A stretch of 64,000 nucleotides of DNA, taken from contig NZ_WOCD01000003.1 in assembly GCF_009728465.1 (NCBI RefSeq), positions 310,001 through 374,000 on the forward strand. Reading direction: 5' to 3'. Origin of the DNA: Psychrosphaera haliotis (GTDB taxonomy: Bacteria > Pseudomonadota > Gammaproteobacteria > Enterobacterales > Alteromonadaceae). Both the position numbers and the translations under genes were made by a program. Shown here in pieces: positions 46,054 through 58,089 of the stretch. Within the stretch, counting starts at the first letter, position 1, and each line of letters begins with the position of its first letter. Below the pieces are notes generated by a model. The model searched no databases. It was not told where the DNA came from and worked only from the letters and a program-made list of their open reading frames with translations.

Positions 46054-46108
46054 TATGATTCCTTTACAGCAAACCAGTGCTGTTTAGAGTGAATGAACAA
46101 AGAGGACT

Positions 46109-46132
46109 AGCAGTTCTGTTAATAGAACTGCT
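46109..46132. terminator. Hairpin between the 31-residue peptide gene and the enoyl-CoA isomerase-like gene
   Basis: AGCAGTTC and GAACTGCT form an 8-bp stem with an AT-rich loop. There is a short TTTT only on the plus strand. It lies downstream of the small minus-strand gene and could end its transcript. Confidence 0.4.
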
Positions 46133-46203
46133 TTTATAGGCAATAGTAGACAGATGTGCGGTGTATCACCAACACTTGGGATATAAATGTAAGCTTAAGT
46201 TTT

Positions 46204-46299
46204 TTAAAGCTGAGTAGCGAACGTTACGATTGCTAAAATCGCAACAACTACACAAACATGACCTAAACCAAAACCTTTACTAAAAGACGATGAGAACAT
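46204..46299 (-). CDS. 31-residue single-helix membrane peptide
   Basis: A short gene in an otherwise empty 352-bp gap. It encodes 31 residues, MFSSSFSKGFGLGHVCVVVA followed by ILAIVTFATQL. Residues 14-29 form one hydrophobic helix after a Ser/Gly-rich, Lys-containing head. AAAGGT lies about eight bases before the ATG, a sound ribosome site. I do not recognise a family. Support is the ribosome site, the clear helix and the use of the gap. Chance cannot be ruled out. Confidence 0.55.
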   Translation of the reverse strand: MFSSSFSKGFGLGHVCVVVAILAIVTFATQL

Positions 46300-46405
46300 C
46301 TGCCAGACCTTTATTTTTATTGTTAGTAGATTCTTTTTATTGGTGTTTTATTCACCAATCGATAAATCCAGTCTAAATAAATAAAAACACCTTTACAATA
46401 CCAAA

Positions 46406-47209
46406 TTACAAAATTCTTTCAAAAAACCAAAATAGTCCCACCAGTGCAATTATTACTGACATTGGGACCTGAACAAACGCTCTGTAGCTTGGTTTTTGAG
46501 ACCAAAAGTAAAACACGGCCGTCGCTGCTAAAAGTACGGTTAACTGCCCAAGCTCAACACCAACATTAAAAGCAAACAATGCTGTTAAAAATGCCTCTTG
46601 CGGCAATCCAAACTCGCTCAGAACAGAAGCGAAACCTAATCCATGTAATAAACCAAAGAAAATAATAACCCACAGTCTTTTTGAACTCGTGTGTTCGGTG
46701 CGAATGTTATCAATGGCCATCCAGGCTATGCTTAAGGCTATTAGAGGTTCAACTATGTTCCCGCTAAGTGAAATAAAGCCTAAACTTGATAATACTAATG
46801 TAACTGAATGCGCTAGGGTAAATGCTGTTATTTGCCAAAAAAGCTTCTTGAATATTATTGTGGAGAAAAATAAAGCTAATACAAATAGAATATGGTCTAG
46901 GCCTAATGGCAAAATATGAACAAACCCACTCTTAGTATATTTCTCAATTCTCTCCATGTTAGTTAAACCATCTGTTACCGCTCTATCTTTATTTTCTAAA
47001 TTCGACATTGCGTTTAGCATTTCTTTAGATGGCGTCATTTTTTCAGGTTCTGACGTCTCGATAAGTGTTTCGTTTACACTATCTAGTTGACTAAATTTAG
47101 GGGTTGCCGCAACACTGCCTGAAAATAGCGCGGTTAAAGAAAGCACTGTAATAAAACAGAGCAATTGAAAGTGCGTTAAAAACATTTTCTTATTATTGGA
47201 ATGAGACAA
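46406..47209 (-). CDS. HupE/UreJ family membrane protein
   Basis: The 267-residue protein has a signal peptide-like segment (about 14-35), a polar stretch (about 36-90), and then six hydrophobic helices with the HupE/UreJ_2 signatures HILPLGLDHILFVLALFF, FTLAHSVTLVL, EPLIALSIAWMA and FGLLHGLGFASVL. Characterised members carry nickel or cobalt; the paired His/Asp residues suggest metal passage. B12 genes lie 8 kb away, but no direct link is shown. The start is a TTG at 47209 with AGGGAA eight bases before it; an in-frame ATG is at 47185. Confidence 0.8.
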   Translation of the reverse strand: MSHSNNKKMFLTHFQLLCFITVLSLTALFSGSVAATPKFSQLDSVNETLIETSEPEKMTPSKEMLNAMSNLENKDRAVTDGLTNMERIEKYTKSGFVHILPLGLDHILFVLALFFSTIIFKKLFWQITAFTLAHSVTLVLSSLGFISLSGNIVEPLIALSIAWMAIDNIRTEHTSSKRLWVIIFFGLLHGLGFASVLSEFGLPQEAFLTALFAFNVGVELGQLTVLLAATAVFYFWSQKPSYRAFVQVPMSVIIALVGLFWFFERIL

Positions 47210-47384
47210 CTTTTTATTTCCCTAAAATTTAATTTTATCGTGACATTTTACCTCGAACGAAAAAACAAAACACCTCAATTAACCAACATAGTTGGCTTTT
47301 CATCGCAACTAGGTGACGGATGCATAAAAGCTAAGTACACTATTTTTATAGTTTTAAATAATAACAATAGATCAGGGAAAACTA

Positions 47385-49013
47385 ATGAAAAAAGCGATTA
47401 AGCTAACACTCCTTAGTGTTGCATTAACATCGGCCTATATTGCCCCAACGCAGGCATTTATCGCCGATAAAAGTGTAGCTACTGAAGAGGCTGAGAAAAA
47501 AGACGACAAAAAGTGGGATGTTAAAAACCCGACTGGCGAAATGAAAACAGTATCGATTGATACTGATGAATCAACTTGGTCAAACTTAGACGTACACCCA
47601 AATGGCAAAACGATAATTTTTGATATGCTTGGCGATATTTATACAATGCCAATTTCTGGTGGTGAAGCAAAACCATTAGTTTTAGGCTTTGATTGGAATA
47701 TGCAGGCTACTTATAGTCCTGATGGCAAAAAAATCGCCTTCTTAAGCGACCGTGATGGCATGATGAACGTCTGGGTTATGAACGCTGATGGTAGCGACCC
47801 TGTTCAAATTACTAAACAAACGAGCCACACTATCCATACACCAACGTGGAGTCCTGATGGTCAGTTTATCGCAGTAACTCGAGGCGTAATGTCGTCTCGC
47901 TCTGTTGCTGCCGGTGAAATTTGGCTTTACCACCACACAGGTGGCAGCGGCACTAAAGTTAAGTCTGGATCTTATGGTGCGTTTAATCAGAAAAATATCA
48001 CCGACCCTAAATTCTCACCAGATGGGAAATACTTATATTACACACAAGATGTTACTGGCGGCCGTGTTTGGCAATACAATAAAAACTCAACATCTGAGCT
48101 GTTTAACATTATTAGACATGACTTAGATACCGGTGAAGAAGAGCGTTATATTGGCGGCGCTGGTGGTGCGGTTATTCCAACACCATCACCCGACGGAAAG
48201 TATATGGCGTACCTAAAACGTGAAGATACTAAGACCGTTTTATATATCAAAGATCTTAAGTCTGGTGTAGATAGGCGTTTGTATACTGAGATGGAAAGAG
48301 ACCATCAAGAAACATTTGGTACAGAAGGTAACTACGCCTACTTTGATTGGACACCAAATAGCAAAAACATCGTTTTTTGGAGTAATGGTAAGTTTCAATC
48401 CGTAGAGATTAAAAACAAGCAGGTTGCTAACATTCCATTTAACGTCAAAGTAGAAAAACAAGTACAACAAGCCGTTCGTGTTGCCGTTGATGTTGCTCCG
48501 GACAAAGTTAATGTGAAACAAACGCGTTGGGCAACCATGTCACCAAAAGGTGACCGTATTGTTTATCAAGCGCTTGGTAAACTATATGTTCGTTATGTTG
48601 AGTCTGGAAAAGTAAAACGACTGACTAAACAAAATGATCATGACGAGTATTACCCAAGCTTTTCTCGTGACGGAAAATACATTACATACTCTACTTGGAA
48701 TGATGAAGACTTAGGTACAGTTAGAGTGGTTAAAGCACGTGGCGGCAAAGGTAAAGTTATAACGAAAGAGCCTGGCCACTATATGCAACCGCGCTTTTCT
48801 CCAAACGGCGAAAAAGTCATTTTTAATCGCTTTACTGGTGGTTACATAACTTCTCCTGAATGGTCAATGGAGCCAGGTGTATATATTGCGGATGTAAAAG
48901 GCAAAAACATGAAGCGTGTTATTAAAAATGGCAGTGATGCGCACTTTGGAGCCGATAACGACAAAATCTATTTCACTTCATACCAGTCAGGTTTCGTATG
49001 GTACAAAACGTAA
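47385..49013 (+). CDS. TolB-repeat/amidohydrolase protein, N-terminal part (5' fragment)
   Basis: These 542 codons start a secreted protein of about 1115 residues. A signal peptide (about 1-25, ending PTQA) is followed by WD40-like TolB repeats, each with a TYSPDGKKIAFLSDRDG-type strand: YSPDGKKIAF, WSPDGQFIAV, FSPDGKYLYY, PSPDGKYMAY, FSRDGKYITY, FSPNGEKVIF. These form a beta-propeller. The frame breaks at 49011 after FVWYKT. Removing one T from 48992-48994 joins it to the next frame as SGSYGTKRKLVEV. Confidence 0.85.
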   Translation: MKKAIKLTLLSVALTSAYIAPTQAFIADKSVATEEAEKKDDKKWDVKNPTGEMKTVSIDTDESTWSNLDVHPNGKTIIFDMLGDIYTMPISGGEAKPLVLGFDWNMQATYSPDGKKIAFLSDRDGMMNVWVMNADGSDPVQITKQTSHTIHTPTWSPDGQFIAVTRGVMSSRSVAAGEIWLYHHTGGSGTKVKSGSYGAFNQKNITDPKFSPDGKYLYYTQDVTGGRVWQYNKNSTSELFNIIRHDLDTGEEERYIGGAGGAVIPTPSPDGKYMAYLKREDTKTVLYIKDLKSGVDRRLYTEMERDHQETFGTEGNYAYFDWTPNSKNIVFWSNGKFQSVEIKNKQVANIPFNVKVEKQVQQAVRVAVDVAPDKVNVKQTRWATMSPKGDRIVYQALGKLYVRYVESGKVKRLTKQNDHDEYYPSFSRDGKYITYSTWNDEDLGTVRVVKARGGKGKVITKEPGHYMQPRFSPNGEKVIFNRFTGGYITSPEWSMEPGVYIADVKGKNMKRVIKNGSDAHFGADNDKIYFTSYQSGFVWYKT

Positions 49014-50730
49014 ATTGGTTGAAGTTAACTTAGATGGTTTTGATCAACGCGATGTTTTAAAAGGCGACAAGGTTACTGAATTTAAAGTATCGCCAAATGG
49101 TCAATGGGTTGCATTTACCTATCAGTATAATGCGTATGTTGCCCCATTTTCAAAAGTAGGCACTTTACAATCAATCGGTCCAAAATCATCTTGGGTTCCA
49201 GTTGGTCAGGCATCTAAAACCAGTGGTTCAGAATTACATTGGTCAGCTGACAGCTCTACATTACATTGGTCTAATGCTTCAACATTATACTCACGAAAAG
49301 TATCTGATACGCTTGAGTATTTAGCAAAAAGCGATGACGCTCTACCAGAGCCAACGAGCACAGGTATTGATCTTAGTTTTGAAGTAGACGCAGATATCCC
49401 TGACTCTAAGGTTGCTCTTGTAGGCGGTAAAGTTGTGACTATGCGCGATGCTGATAATAATCAAGAAGTTATCGAAAATGGTGTTGTTTTAGTAGAAGGT
49501 AATCGCATTGTTAAAGTAGGCAAAGCGTCTGACATTAAGATACCTCGAGGCTTTAAAACCGTTGATGTTAGCGGAAAAACCTTGGTACCAGGAATTATTG
49601 ATGCGCACGCACATGGTTCTCAAGGTACACGTCAAATTATTCCACAGCAGAACTGGAAGAACTTCTCTTCTATTGGCTTTGGTGTAACGACACTTCACGA
49701 CCCTTCTAATGATAACCGCGAGATATTTGCTGCTGCTGAATTACAACGTACGGGTAAAATTGTTGGTCCTAGAATTTTCTCTACAGGGCGAATTCTTTAT
49801 GCCGGTTACTCGCCAGGTGCAACGGCTAAAATCGACGACTATGACGATGCTAAATACCACATTAAGCGTACTCAAGATAACGGAGCTGTATCAGTAAAAA
49901 GCTACAACCACCCTCGCCGTGATACACGTCAACAAGTGCTAGCTGCAGCTCGAGAGTTAGGTGTTAATGTTGTACCTGAAGGTGGCGGTAAGTTATACCA
50001 AAACATGACGATGGTCATTGATGGTCACACAACTCTTGAACACTCTTTAAATATCCCTCGTGGTTATAAAGATTTAACACAGATTTGGAGCCAAACTGAA
50101 ACGGCATACAACCCAACATTTGTTGTAGCTTATGGTGGTTTATCTGGTGAGCGCTACTGGTATGACAAAACAAACGTTTGGGAAAATGAACGTTTAATGC
50201 GATTTGCACCTCGCTACATTATTGAGCCATTATCAATTCGTCGTGAAACGGCGCCTGAAGATCATTACAACCATATTGAAGTGGCAAAATACGCTAAGAC
50301 ATTACGTGACAATGGTGTTCGTGTTTTAATCGGCGCGCACGGTCAACGTGAAGGTCTAGCAGCGCACTGGGAAATGTGGATGATGGCTCAAGGTGGATTT
50401 ACAGCATGGGAAGCGCTTCGTGGAGCTACTTATGACGGTGCCATTGCATTAGGTATGGACAAAGACATTGGTTCTATTGAAGCTGGCAAGTTAGCGGATA
50501 TAGTTATCATTGAAGAAGACGTATTAAGCGATATTCGTAAATCTGAGTTCGTATCTCACACTATGATTAACGGTCGTCTATTTGATGCTAAAACGATGAA
50601 CGAAGTCGTTACTGGTGACTATAAAGCGAAACCTCTATTCTTTGACCGCTTAAACATCAATGCAATGCCAACGGCAACTGCGACTGAGCTTAAGCAAAAA
50701 GAAGAAAAGTATCATTGGACGCATCACTAA
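48916..50730 (+). CDS. TolB-repeat/amidohydrolase protein, C-terminal part (3' fragment)
   Basis: The real coding part begins near 48995; the ATG at 48916 is an accident of the other frame. It completes the propeller, then has a metal-dependent amidohydrolase (about residues 140-590 of this fragment): IIDAHAHGSQG (HxH metal site), VKSYNHPRR, TLEHSLNIP, VLIGAHGQREG and IEAGKLADIVIIE. Such propeller-amidohydrolases are exported peptidase- or imidazolonepropionase-like enzymes of marine Alteromonadales with no proven substrate. A terminator follows. Confidence 0.85.
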   Translation: MLLKMAVMRTLEPITTKSISLHTSQVSYGTKRKLVEVNLDGFDQRDVLKGDKVTEFKVSPNGQWVAFTYQYNAYVAPFSKVGTLQSIGPKSSWVPVGQASKTSGSELHWSADSSTLHWSNASTLYSRKVSDTLEYLAKSDDALPEPTSTGIDLSFEVDADIPDSKVALVGGKVVTMRDADNNQEVIENGVVLVEGNRIVKVGKASDIKIPRGFKTVDVSGKTLVPGIIDAHAHGSQGTRQIIPQQNWKNFSSIGFGVTTLHDPSNDNREIFAAAELQRTGKIVGPRIFSTGRILYAGYSPGATAKIDDYDDAKYHIKRTQDNGAVSVKSYNHPRRDTRQQVLAAARELGVNVVPEGGGKLYQNMTMVIDGHTTLEHSLNIPRGYKDLTQIWSQTETAYNPTFVVAYGGLSGERYWYDKTNVWENERLMRFAPRYIIEPLSIRRETAPEDHYNHIEVAKYAKTLRDNGVRVLIGAHGQREGLAAHWEMWMMAQGGFTAWEALRGATYDGAIALGMDKDIGSIEAGKLADIVIIEEDVLSDIRKSEFVSHTMINGRLFDAKTMNEVVTGDYKAKPLFFDRLNINAMPTATATELKQKEEKYHWTHH

Positions 50731-50768
50731 TAGAATAGGTTAATTTGACTTAACTATATCTAAATTCT

Positions 50769-50800
50769 CAAAGGGCCCTAGTGGCCCTTTTTTATTTCTC
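50769..50800 (+). terminator. Rho-independent terminator after the amidohydrolase
   Basis: AAAGGGCC and GGCCCTTT flank a short CTAGT loop and are followed by a T run. It lies 40 bp after the stop. Confidence 0.85.
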
Positions 50801-50811
50801 AGCTAAAACTT

Positions 50812-50927
50812 ACTTTTTTCATTTTACTTTTTTCATTTTTCATTTTTCATTTTTCATTTTTCATTTTTCATTATTCATTATTCATTATTCATTATTCATT
50901 ATTCATTATTCATTATTCATTATTCAA
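50812..50927 (+). repeat. Heptanucleotide tandem repeat, two variants in series
   Basis: About six copies of TTTTTCA are followed by about nine copies of TTATTCA. The array fills most of the gap between the amidohydrolase terminator and the peroxiredoxin gene, ending about 107 bp before its start. The 7-bp unit and the clean switch of variant point to slipped-strand growth. Confidence 0.95.
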
Positions 50928-51033
50928 TTTAATTGAACCACATCTTTGATTTATAAGATTTTACTATACAACAAATTAACTTTATTCTAATCACATAGAA
51001 TATTTAACCCGCTTTATTTATAAGAGAGAAATT

Positions 51034-51765
51034 ATGTTTGAGAACAAAGAAGGATATACCATTAAAAATGTTGATATTGCTATTCAAAAAGGCAATCAAT
51101 GGGAAACAGTAAGTACCGACAGCATTTTCAACAATCGTACAGTTATTGTATTTGCATTGCCTGGTGCTTTTACACCAACGTGTTCATCAACTCATTTGCC
51201 TCGTTTTAATGAATTAGCTCCTGTTTTTAAAGCCAATGGTGTTGACGAAATTGTATGTGTATCTGTAAATGACACGTTTGTAATGAACAGTTGGGCAAGC
51301 TCACAAGAAGCTGAAAACATTACTATGCTTCCAGATGGCAATACTGAACTAACCAAACAAATGGGAATGTTGGTAGACATGGCGCAAGCTGGTTTCGGCA
51401 CGCGTTCGTGGCGTTATTCGATGTTGGTTAAAAACGGTAAAATTGAGAAAATGTTTATTGAACCTCAAAAACCAGGAGACCCGTTTGAAGTTTCTGACGC
51501 GGATACAATGCTTGATTACATAAACCCGGAAGCTAAAAAGCCTGTACCTGTGTCACTCTTTGTAAAGCCTGGCTGTCCATTCTGTACTGCGGCAATAGAC
51601 ATGTTAAACGAACGCAATATGCCGTTTGAAACTATTGTATTAGGACAACAAGCAACACTCACAAGTCTAAAAGCGATGACAGGCCGTGAGAAAGTGCCTC
51701 AAGTATTTATTGAAGGCAAGCTAATCGGCGGCAGTGACGAGTTAAAAGATTACTTTTCAGTTTAA
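51034..51765 (+). CDS. Peroxiredoxin-glutaredoxin fusion protein
   Basis: This hybrid reduces peroxides with glutathione without a separate reductant. The N-terminal Prx5 domain (about 1-160) has the peroxidatic Cys in GAFTPTCSSTHLPRF and the RSWRYSMLV segment. The C-terminal glutaredoxin (about 168-243) has CPFC and the glutathione-site segment KVPQVFIEGKLIGGSDEL. The 243-residue length matches the Haemophilus hybrid. GAGAG before the ATG is the ribosome site. No OxyR gene is adjacent. Confidence 0.94.
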   Translation: MFENKEGYTIKNVDIAIQKGNQWETVSTDSIFNNRTVIVFALPGAFTPTCSSTHLPRFNELAPVFKANGVDEIVCVSVNDTFVMNSWASSQEAENITMLPDGNTELTKQMGMLVDMAQAGFGTRSWRYSMLVKNGKIEKMFIEPQKPGDPFEVSDADTMLDYINPEAKKPVPVSLFVKPGCPFCTAAIDMLNERNMPFETIVLGQQATLTSLKAMTGREKVPQVFIEGKLIGGSDELKDYFSV

Positions 51766-51803
51766 GACCCTGAATCTCAAATCTGGATTTTCTGCTTTAT
51801 ATT

Positions 51804-51840
51804 AAAAAAGGGTTATTCAACTTGCATTGAATAACCCTTC
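51804..51840 (-). terminator. Rho-independent terminator after fba
   Basis: AAGGGTTATTCAA pairs with TTGAATAACCCTT (13 bp), with a T run on the minus strand. It faces the fba stop at 51943. Confidence 0.8.
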
Positions 51841-51844
51841 ATAT

Positions 51845-51907
51845 AAAAAACCTCGATAATAAAATGTATTTTATTCAACACACTTTACCAACGAGGTTTG
51901 TTTTATT
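51845..51907 (+). terminator. Probable terminator of the peroxiredoxin gene
   Basis: AAACCTCG and CGAGGTTT pair around a loop that itself holds AATAAAA/TTTTATT, followed by TGTTTTATTT. It lies about 80 bp after the stop on the plus strand. Confidence 0.55.
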
Positions 51908-51942
51908 TCTTCAAAGCTTTTTGTATAAGCTTTAAAAGGCTC

Positions 51943-52977
51943 TTAGTATTTAGAAACCATATCTTCTAAAGAAATAACCTTAATTTTATCTGCATGCCCT
52001 GCTGTACCAAACGCTTCATAACGATCAACAACAATATCTTGCATTGCAGTTACCGTTTTAGCTAGGTATTTACGAGGATCAAACTCACTTGGGTTTTCAG
52101 CTAAAAACTTACGAACGGCACCAGTAGATGCTAAACGAAGGTCTGTATCGATATTCACTTTACGAACACCGTGCTTAATGCCTTCAACAATTTGGTCAAC
52201 CGGTACACCATAAGTTTCAGGGATTTCGCCACCAAATTCATTAATAATAGCTAACCACTCTTGTGGTACAGAAGACGAGCCGTGCATTACTAAGTGAGTG
52301 TTTGGAATGCTTTTGTGAATAGCTTTGATTCGATCAATCGCTAAAATGTCGCCTGTAGGTGGACGAGTAAACTTGTAAGCACCATGTGAAGTACCACACG
52401 CAATTGCTAAAGCATCAACGTTTGTTTTAGCAACAAAGTCCGCAGCTTCTTCAGGATCAGTCAGCATTTGCTCTTTAGTTAGAATACCTTCTGCGCCAAT
52501 ACCGTCTTCTTCACCGGCTTGACCTGTTTCTAGTGAACCAAGACAACCTAATTCACCTTCTACTGAAACGCCACAAGCGTGAGCCATTTCAACAGTACGG
52601 CGAGTAACGTCAACATTATAGTCATAATCAGAAGGCGTTTTACCGTCTTCCATTAATGACCCGTCCATCATCACTGACGAGAAACCAAGTTGGATTGAGC
52701 GCTGACAAACTGCTGGAGAAGTACCATGGTCTTGGTGCATACAAACAGGAATATGAGGAAACTCTTCAATTGCAGCTAAAATCAAATGACGTAAAAAAGG
52801 CGCACCTGCATATTTGCGAGCACCGGCTGACGCTTGAACAATAACCGGACTGTTTGTTTTGTCCGCCGCGGCCATAATGGCACGCATTTGTTCTAGGTTA
52901 TTAACATTAAACGCTGGTACACCATAACCATACTCGGCTGCATGGTCTAAAAGTTGGCGCATTGAAATTAAAGCCAC
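51943..52977 (-). CDS. fba: Class II fructose-bisphosphate aldolase (Calvin-cycle subtype)
   Basis: The enzyme splits fructose 1,6-bisphosphate in glycolysis and also condenses for gluconeogenesis. Zinc ligands lie in [10 protein letters not shown] (about residue 82), VEGELGCLG (about 133) and [10 protein letters not shown] and MHGSSSVP. The 344 residues and the sequence [20 protein letters not shown] place it with the class IIB (CbbA) type, not the enteric FbaA. It is the last of the tkt-epd-pgk-fba set, though two unrelated genes separate it from pgk. Confidence 0.94.
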   Translation of the reverse strand: MALISMRQLLDHAAEYGYGVPAFNVNNLEQMRAIMAAADKTNSPVIVQASAGARKYAGAPFLRHLILAAIEEFPHIPVCMHQDHGTSPAVCQRSIQLGFSSVMMDGSLMEDGKTPSDYDYNVDVTRRTVEMAHACGVSVEGELGCLGSLETGQAGEEDGIGAEGILTKEQMLTDPEEAADFVAKTNVDALAIACGTSHGAYKFTRPPTGDILAIDRIKAIHKSIPNTHLVMHGSSSVPQEWLAIINEFGGEIPETYGVPVDQIVEGIKHGVRKVNIDTDLRLASTGAVRKFLAENPSEFDPRKYLAKTVTAMQDIVVDRYEAFGTAGHADKIKVISLEDMVSKY

Positions 52978-53149
52978 ATTCCACTCCTATCGAATTTCTC
53001 ATCGTGTTGAAAGTTTTTGTAATCTATTTCGTAATTCTACAGAACGACTTTCAAAATGTCTTTCATCTTTTTCAATTTCTTTTAATTGTAGATTAAAATT
53101 TGGAAGCTATTTGATACATTCAGTTTATTCTCATTTAGGCTTTTGAAGC

Positions 53150-53884
53150 TTACTCAGTGAAGATTGCAGCATTTAACGCATCAACAATAAAGTCCGGACG
53201 TTCTAATGGCAACATATGCTTGCAACCTTTACAGAGCTTAACTTCTACAGCAGAAGGTAAAGATTCAAACCACTCATAATTCAATAGAGGGTCGGTGTCA
53301 CTCGCTAAAAATTGAATAGAAAATTGACTAGCCGCATTCATAAACACGCCTTTAAGATCCCGTCGTTCACCCGTAAAGCTTAATTGATGCTTTAGGCTTT
53401 CAACTCCGAGCTTTTGATCCATAGACTGAATCAGTTGAATCATACTTTCATCATTATGGTGAATTTCACTCAGCATGTATTTCACTCGACTGCTACTTGC
53501 TCCCGAATAGGGTTTTGCACCTATGTTTTGAATTATCCTTCGGCGTTGTCTCAATTCTCTACTTGGTAATGCGGTTGGTGTATTTGAACAAATAAATACT
53601 TTTAAATTAGCGGTGCTATCAAGCGTTAAGTCACCTTCAACTAGCGACGCCAAATAAGATGAGGCGATATAACCTCCCAATGAAAAACCTAACAAGAATA
53701 CAGGTTGCCCCTCTTTCACTGCGTTCTCTATGGTCTTATGCAGTGTTAACAACACCTCGCTAAGTGGCAATTTAGGAATATCAAAGTGTGTGGACTCTAT
53801 GTCTGATGACAATTGAGAACGAAGTTTATCCCACAGCCTAGAGTCGCATTGTGTACCCGGAATTAACACTAATTTTGTTTTCAT
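53150..53884 (-). CDS. Alpha/beta hydrolase
   Basis: A 244-residue alpha/beta-hydrolase fold protein. The nucleophile elbow is FLLGFSLGGYIASSYL (Ser at about 69). The acid is probably the Asp in LASDTDPLLNYEW (about 195) and the His is in CKGCKHMLPLERP (about 223). It opens with LVLIPGTQCDSRLWD, the oxyanion region. The substrate cannot be told. It is divergent from pxpABC. Confidence 0.82.
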   Translation of the reverse strand: MKTKLVLIPGTQCDSRLWDKLRSQLSSDIESTHFDIPKLPLSEVLLTLHKTIENAVKEGQPVFLLGFSLGGYIASSYLASLVEGDLTLDSTANLKVFICSNTPTALPSRELRQRRRIIQNIGAKPYSGASSSRVKYMLSEIHHNDESMIQLIQSMDQKLGVESLKHQLSFTGERRDLKGVFMNAASQFSIQFLASDTDPLLNYEWFESLPSAVEVKLCKGCKHMLPLERPDFIVDALNAAIFTE

Positions 53885-53889
53885 TTAAA

Positions 53890-53990
53890 ACTCAAACATC
53901 TTTTTAATTCACACCTTTTTAATTCACATCTTTTTATTTCACACATTTTCAATTCACACCCTCTGCATTTCGCTTCTTTTACAATTCACA
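53890..53990. repeat. Imperfect 15-bp repeats upstream of pxpABC
   Basis: About four degraded copies of CTTTTTAATTCACAC lie between the hydrolase start and pxpABC. They overlap the region where both promoters must be. Confidence 0.7.
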
Positions 53991-54079
53991 CCGTATTACT
54001 TTTAAGCCTATAATGACATTGGCTAAAATAAAACGAAAGTCGCCGTAATTTGCTAGATAAAATGGATACAAGACGTTAA

Positions 54080-56621
<2,542 letters not shown>

Positions 56622-56623
<2 letters not shown>

Positions 56624-56728
56624 ATTTTGAATTTTGAATTTTGAATTTTGAATTTTGAATTTTGAATTTTGAATTTTGAATTTTGAATTTTGAATTTTGA
56701 ATTTTGAATTTTGAATTTTGAATTTTGA
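56622..56728 (+). repeat. Heptanucleotide tandem repeat at the pxpABC stop codon
   Basis: About 15 copies of GAATTTT follow pxpABC. The first unit overlaps its TGA stop. A spurious minus-strand open frame runs through it. Confidence 0.95.
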
Positions 56729-56745
56729 AAATCGTAGCTGAAGAA

Positions 56746-56786
56746 GTTTGTGTTCAAGCTTTTATTTGTTAAGCCTGAACACAAAC
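56746..56786. terminator. Long hairpin between pxpABC and convergent pgk
   Basis: GTTTGTGTTCA and TGAACACAAAC form a stem of at least 11 bp between two convergent genes. No clear T run follows on either strand. A bidirectional terminator or RNA-end stabiliser is likely. Confidence 0.6.
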
Positions 56787-56809
56787 AATTATTGCTGCCT
56801 AAATTTAGA

Positions 56810-57973
56810 TTAAGCTTTAGCGCGTTGCTCTAAAATTTCAACGGCAGGTAACACTTTACCTTCAACAAATTCTAAGAATGCACCGCCACCTGTAGAGATG
56901 TATGAGATTTTGTCTGATAAACCATACTTATCAATTGCCGCTAGCGTGTCACCGCCACCAGCAACTGAGAATGCATCACTTTGTGCAATAGCTTGTGCAA
57001 CTACTTCAGTGCCCTTAGCAAAATTATCAAACTCAAATACACCACAAGGGCCATTCCAAAGAATTGTTTTAGCATTCTTTAATACGTCTGCTAATGCTTG
57101 TGCTGATTCTGGACCTAGATCTAAGATTTGCTCATTGTCTTGAACTTCAGACACATCTTTAATGACCGCTTCCGCCGTATCAGAAAACTCAGTAGCGACT
57201 CTAACGTCAGTAACATTAGGAATATCAAGTTCAGCCATTAAACGTTTCGCTTCAGGAATTAAGTCCGCCTCGTGCAATGACTTCCCAACATTATAGCCAC
57301 GAGCGGCAACAAATGTATTTGAAATGCCGCCACCAACAATTAGTTGGTCACAAATTGTAGACAGTGATTGAAGTACCGTTAATTTTGTAGATACTTTTGA
57401 ACCGCCAACTATCGCCACTAAAGGACGAGCTGGATTATCTAATGCTTTACCTAATGCTTCTAGCTCCGCAGCCAATAAAGGGCCTGCCGCTGCAACAGGC
57501 GCATACTTTGCTACACCATGAGTTGACCCTTGAGCGCGGTGAGCGGTACCAAATGCGTCCATTACAAACACATCACACAATGCTGCATACTGCTTAGCTA
57601 GCTCATCAGTGTTTTTCTTTTCGCCAATGTTAAAACGCACGTTTTCTAAAACAACAACTTCACCTTCTTTAGCAACAACGCCATTTAGGTAATCTTTAGC
57701 TAACGATACTGGTGCGCTTAACTTTTCGTTTAAATTATCAACAACAGGCTGTAATGAGAATTCTTCATTGTATTCACCTTCCGTTGGACGTCCCAAATGA
57801 GACATTACTAATACTTTAGCGCCTTTATCTAATGCCGCTTGAACAGTTGGTATAGAAGCGTCAATGCGAACAGCAGAGGTCACTTTACCATTTTGAACTG
57901 GTACGTTTAGGTCTTGACGGATAAGAACGGTTTTACCGGCTAAATCTAAATCCATCATCTTGATTACTGTCAT
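56810..57973 (-). CDS. pgk: Phosphoglycerate kinase
   Basis: Pgk transfers the 1-phosphate of 1,3-bisphosphoglycerate to ADP in glycolysis. [14 protein letters not shown] is the family N-terminal signature; [28 protein letters not shown] and [11 protein letters not shown] are the substrate and nucleotide sites. The 387-residue length equals E. coli Pgk. It lies 116 bp after epd; epd-pgk-fba is the classical order. Confidence 0.98.
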   Translation of the reverse strand: MTVIKMMDLDLAGKTVLIRQDLNVPVQNGKVTSAVRIDASIPTVQAALDKGAKVLVMSHLGRPTEGEYNEEFSLQPVVDNLNEKLSAPVSLAKDYLNGVVAKEGEVVVLENVRFNIGEKKNTDELAKQYAALCDVFVMDAFGTAHRAQGSTHGVAKYAPVAAAGPLLAAELEALGKALDNPARPLVAIVGGSKVSTKLTVLQSLSTICDQLIVGGGISNTFVAARGYNVGKSLHEADLIPEAKRLMAELDIPNVTDVRVATEFSDTAEAVIKDVSEVQDNEQILDLGPESAQALADVLKNAKTILWNGPCGVFEFDNFAKGTEVVAQAIAQSDAFSVAGGGDTLAAIDKYGLSDKISYISTGGGAFLEFVEGKVLPAVEILEQRAKA

Positions 57974-58089
57974 TACAAATCCTTCAACTCTGTTTATATC
58001 GATATATTTTATTATTTAAATTGGGTTCTAATTATTTATATCAAGCAAGCACATTATTTAATATGGTCACTAAAATTTAAGCTCTATTT

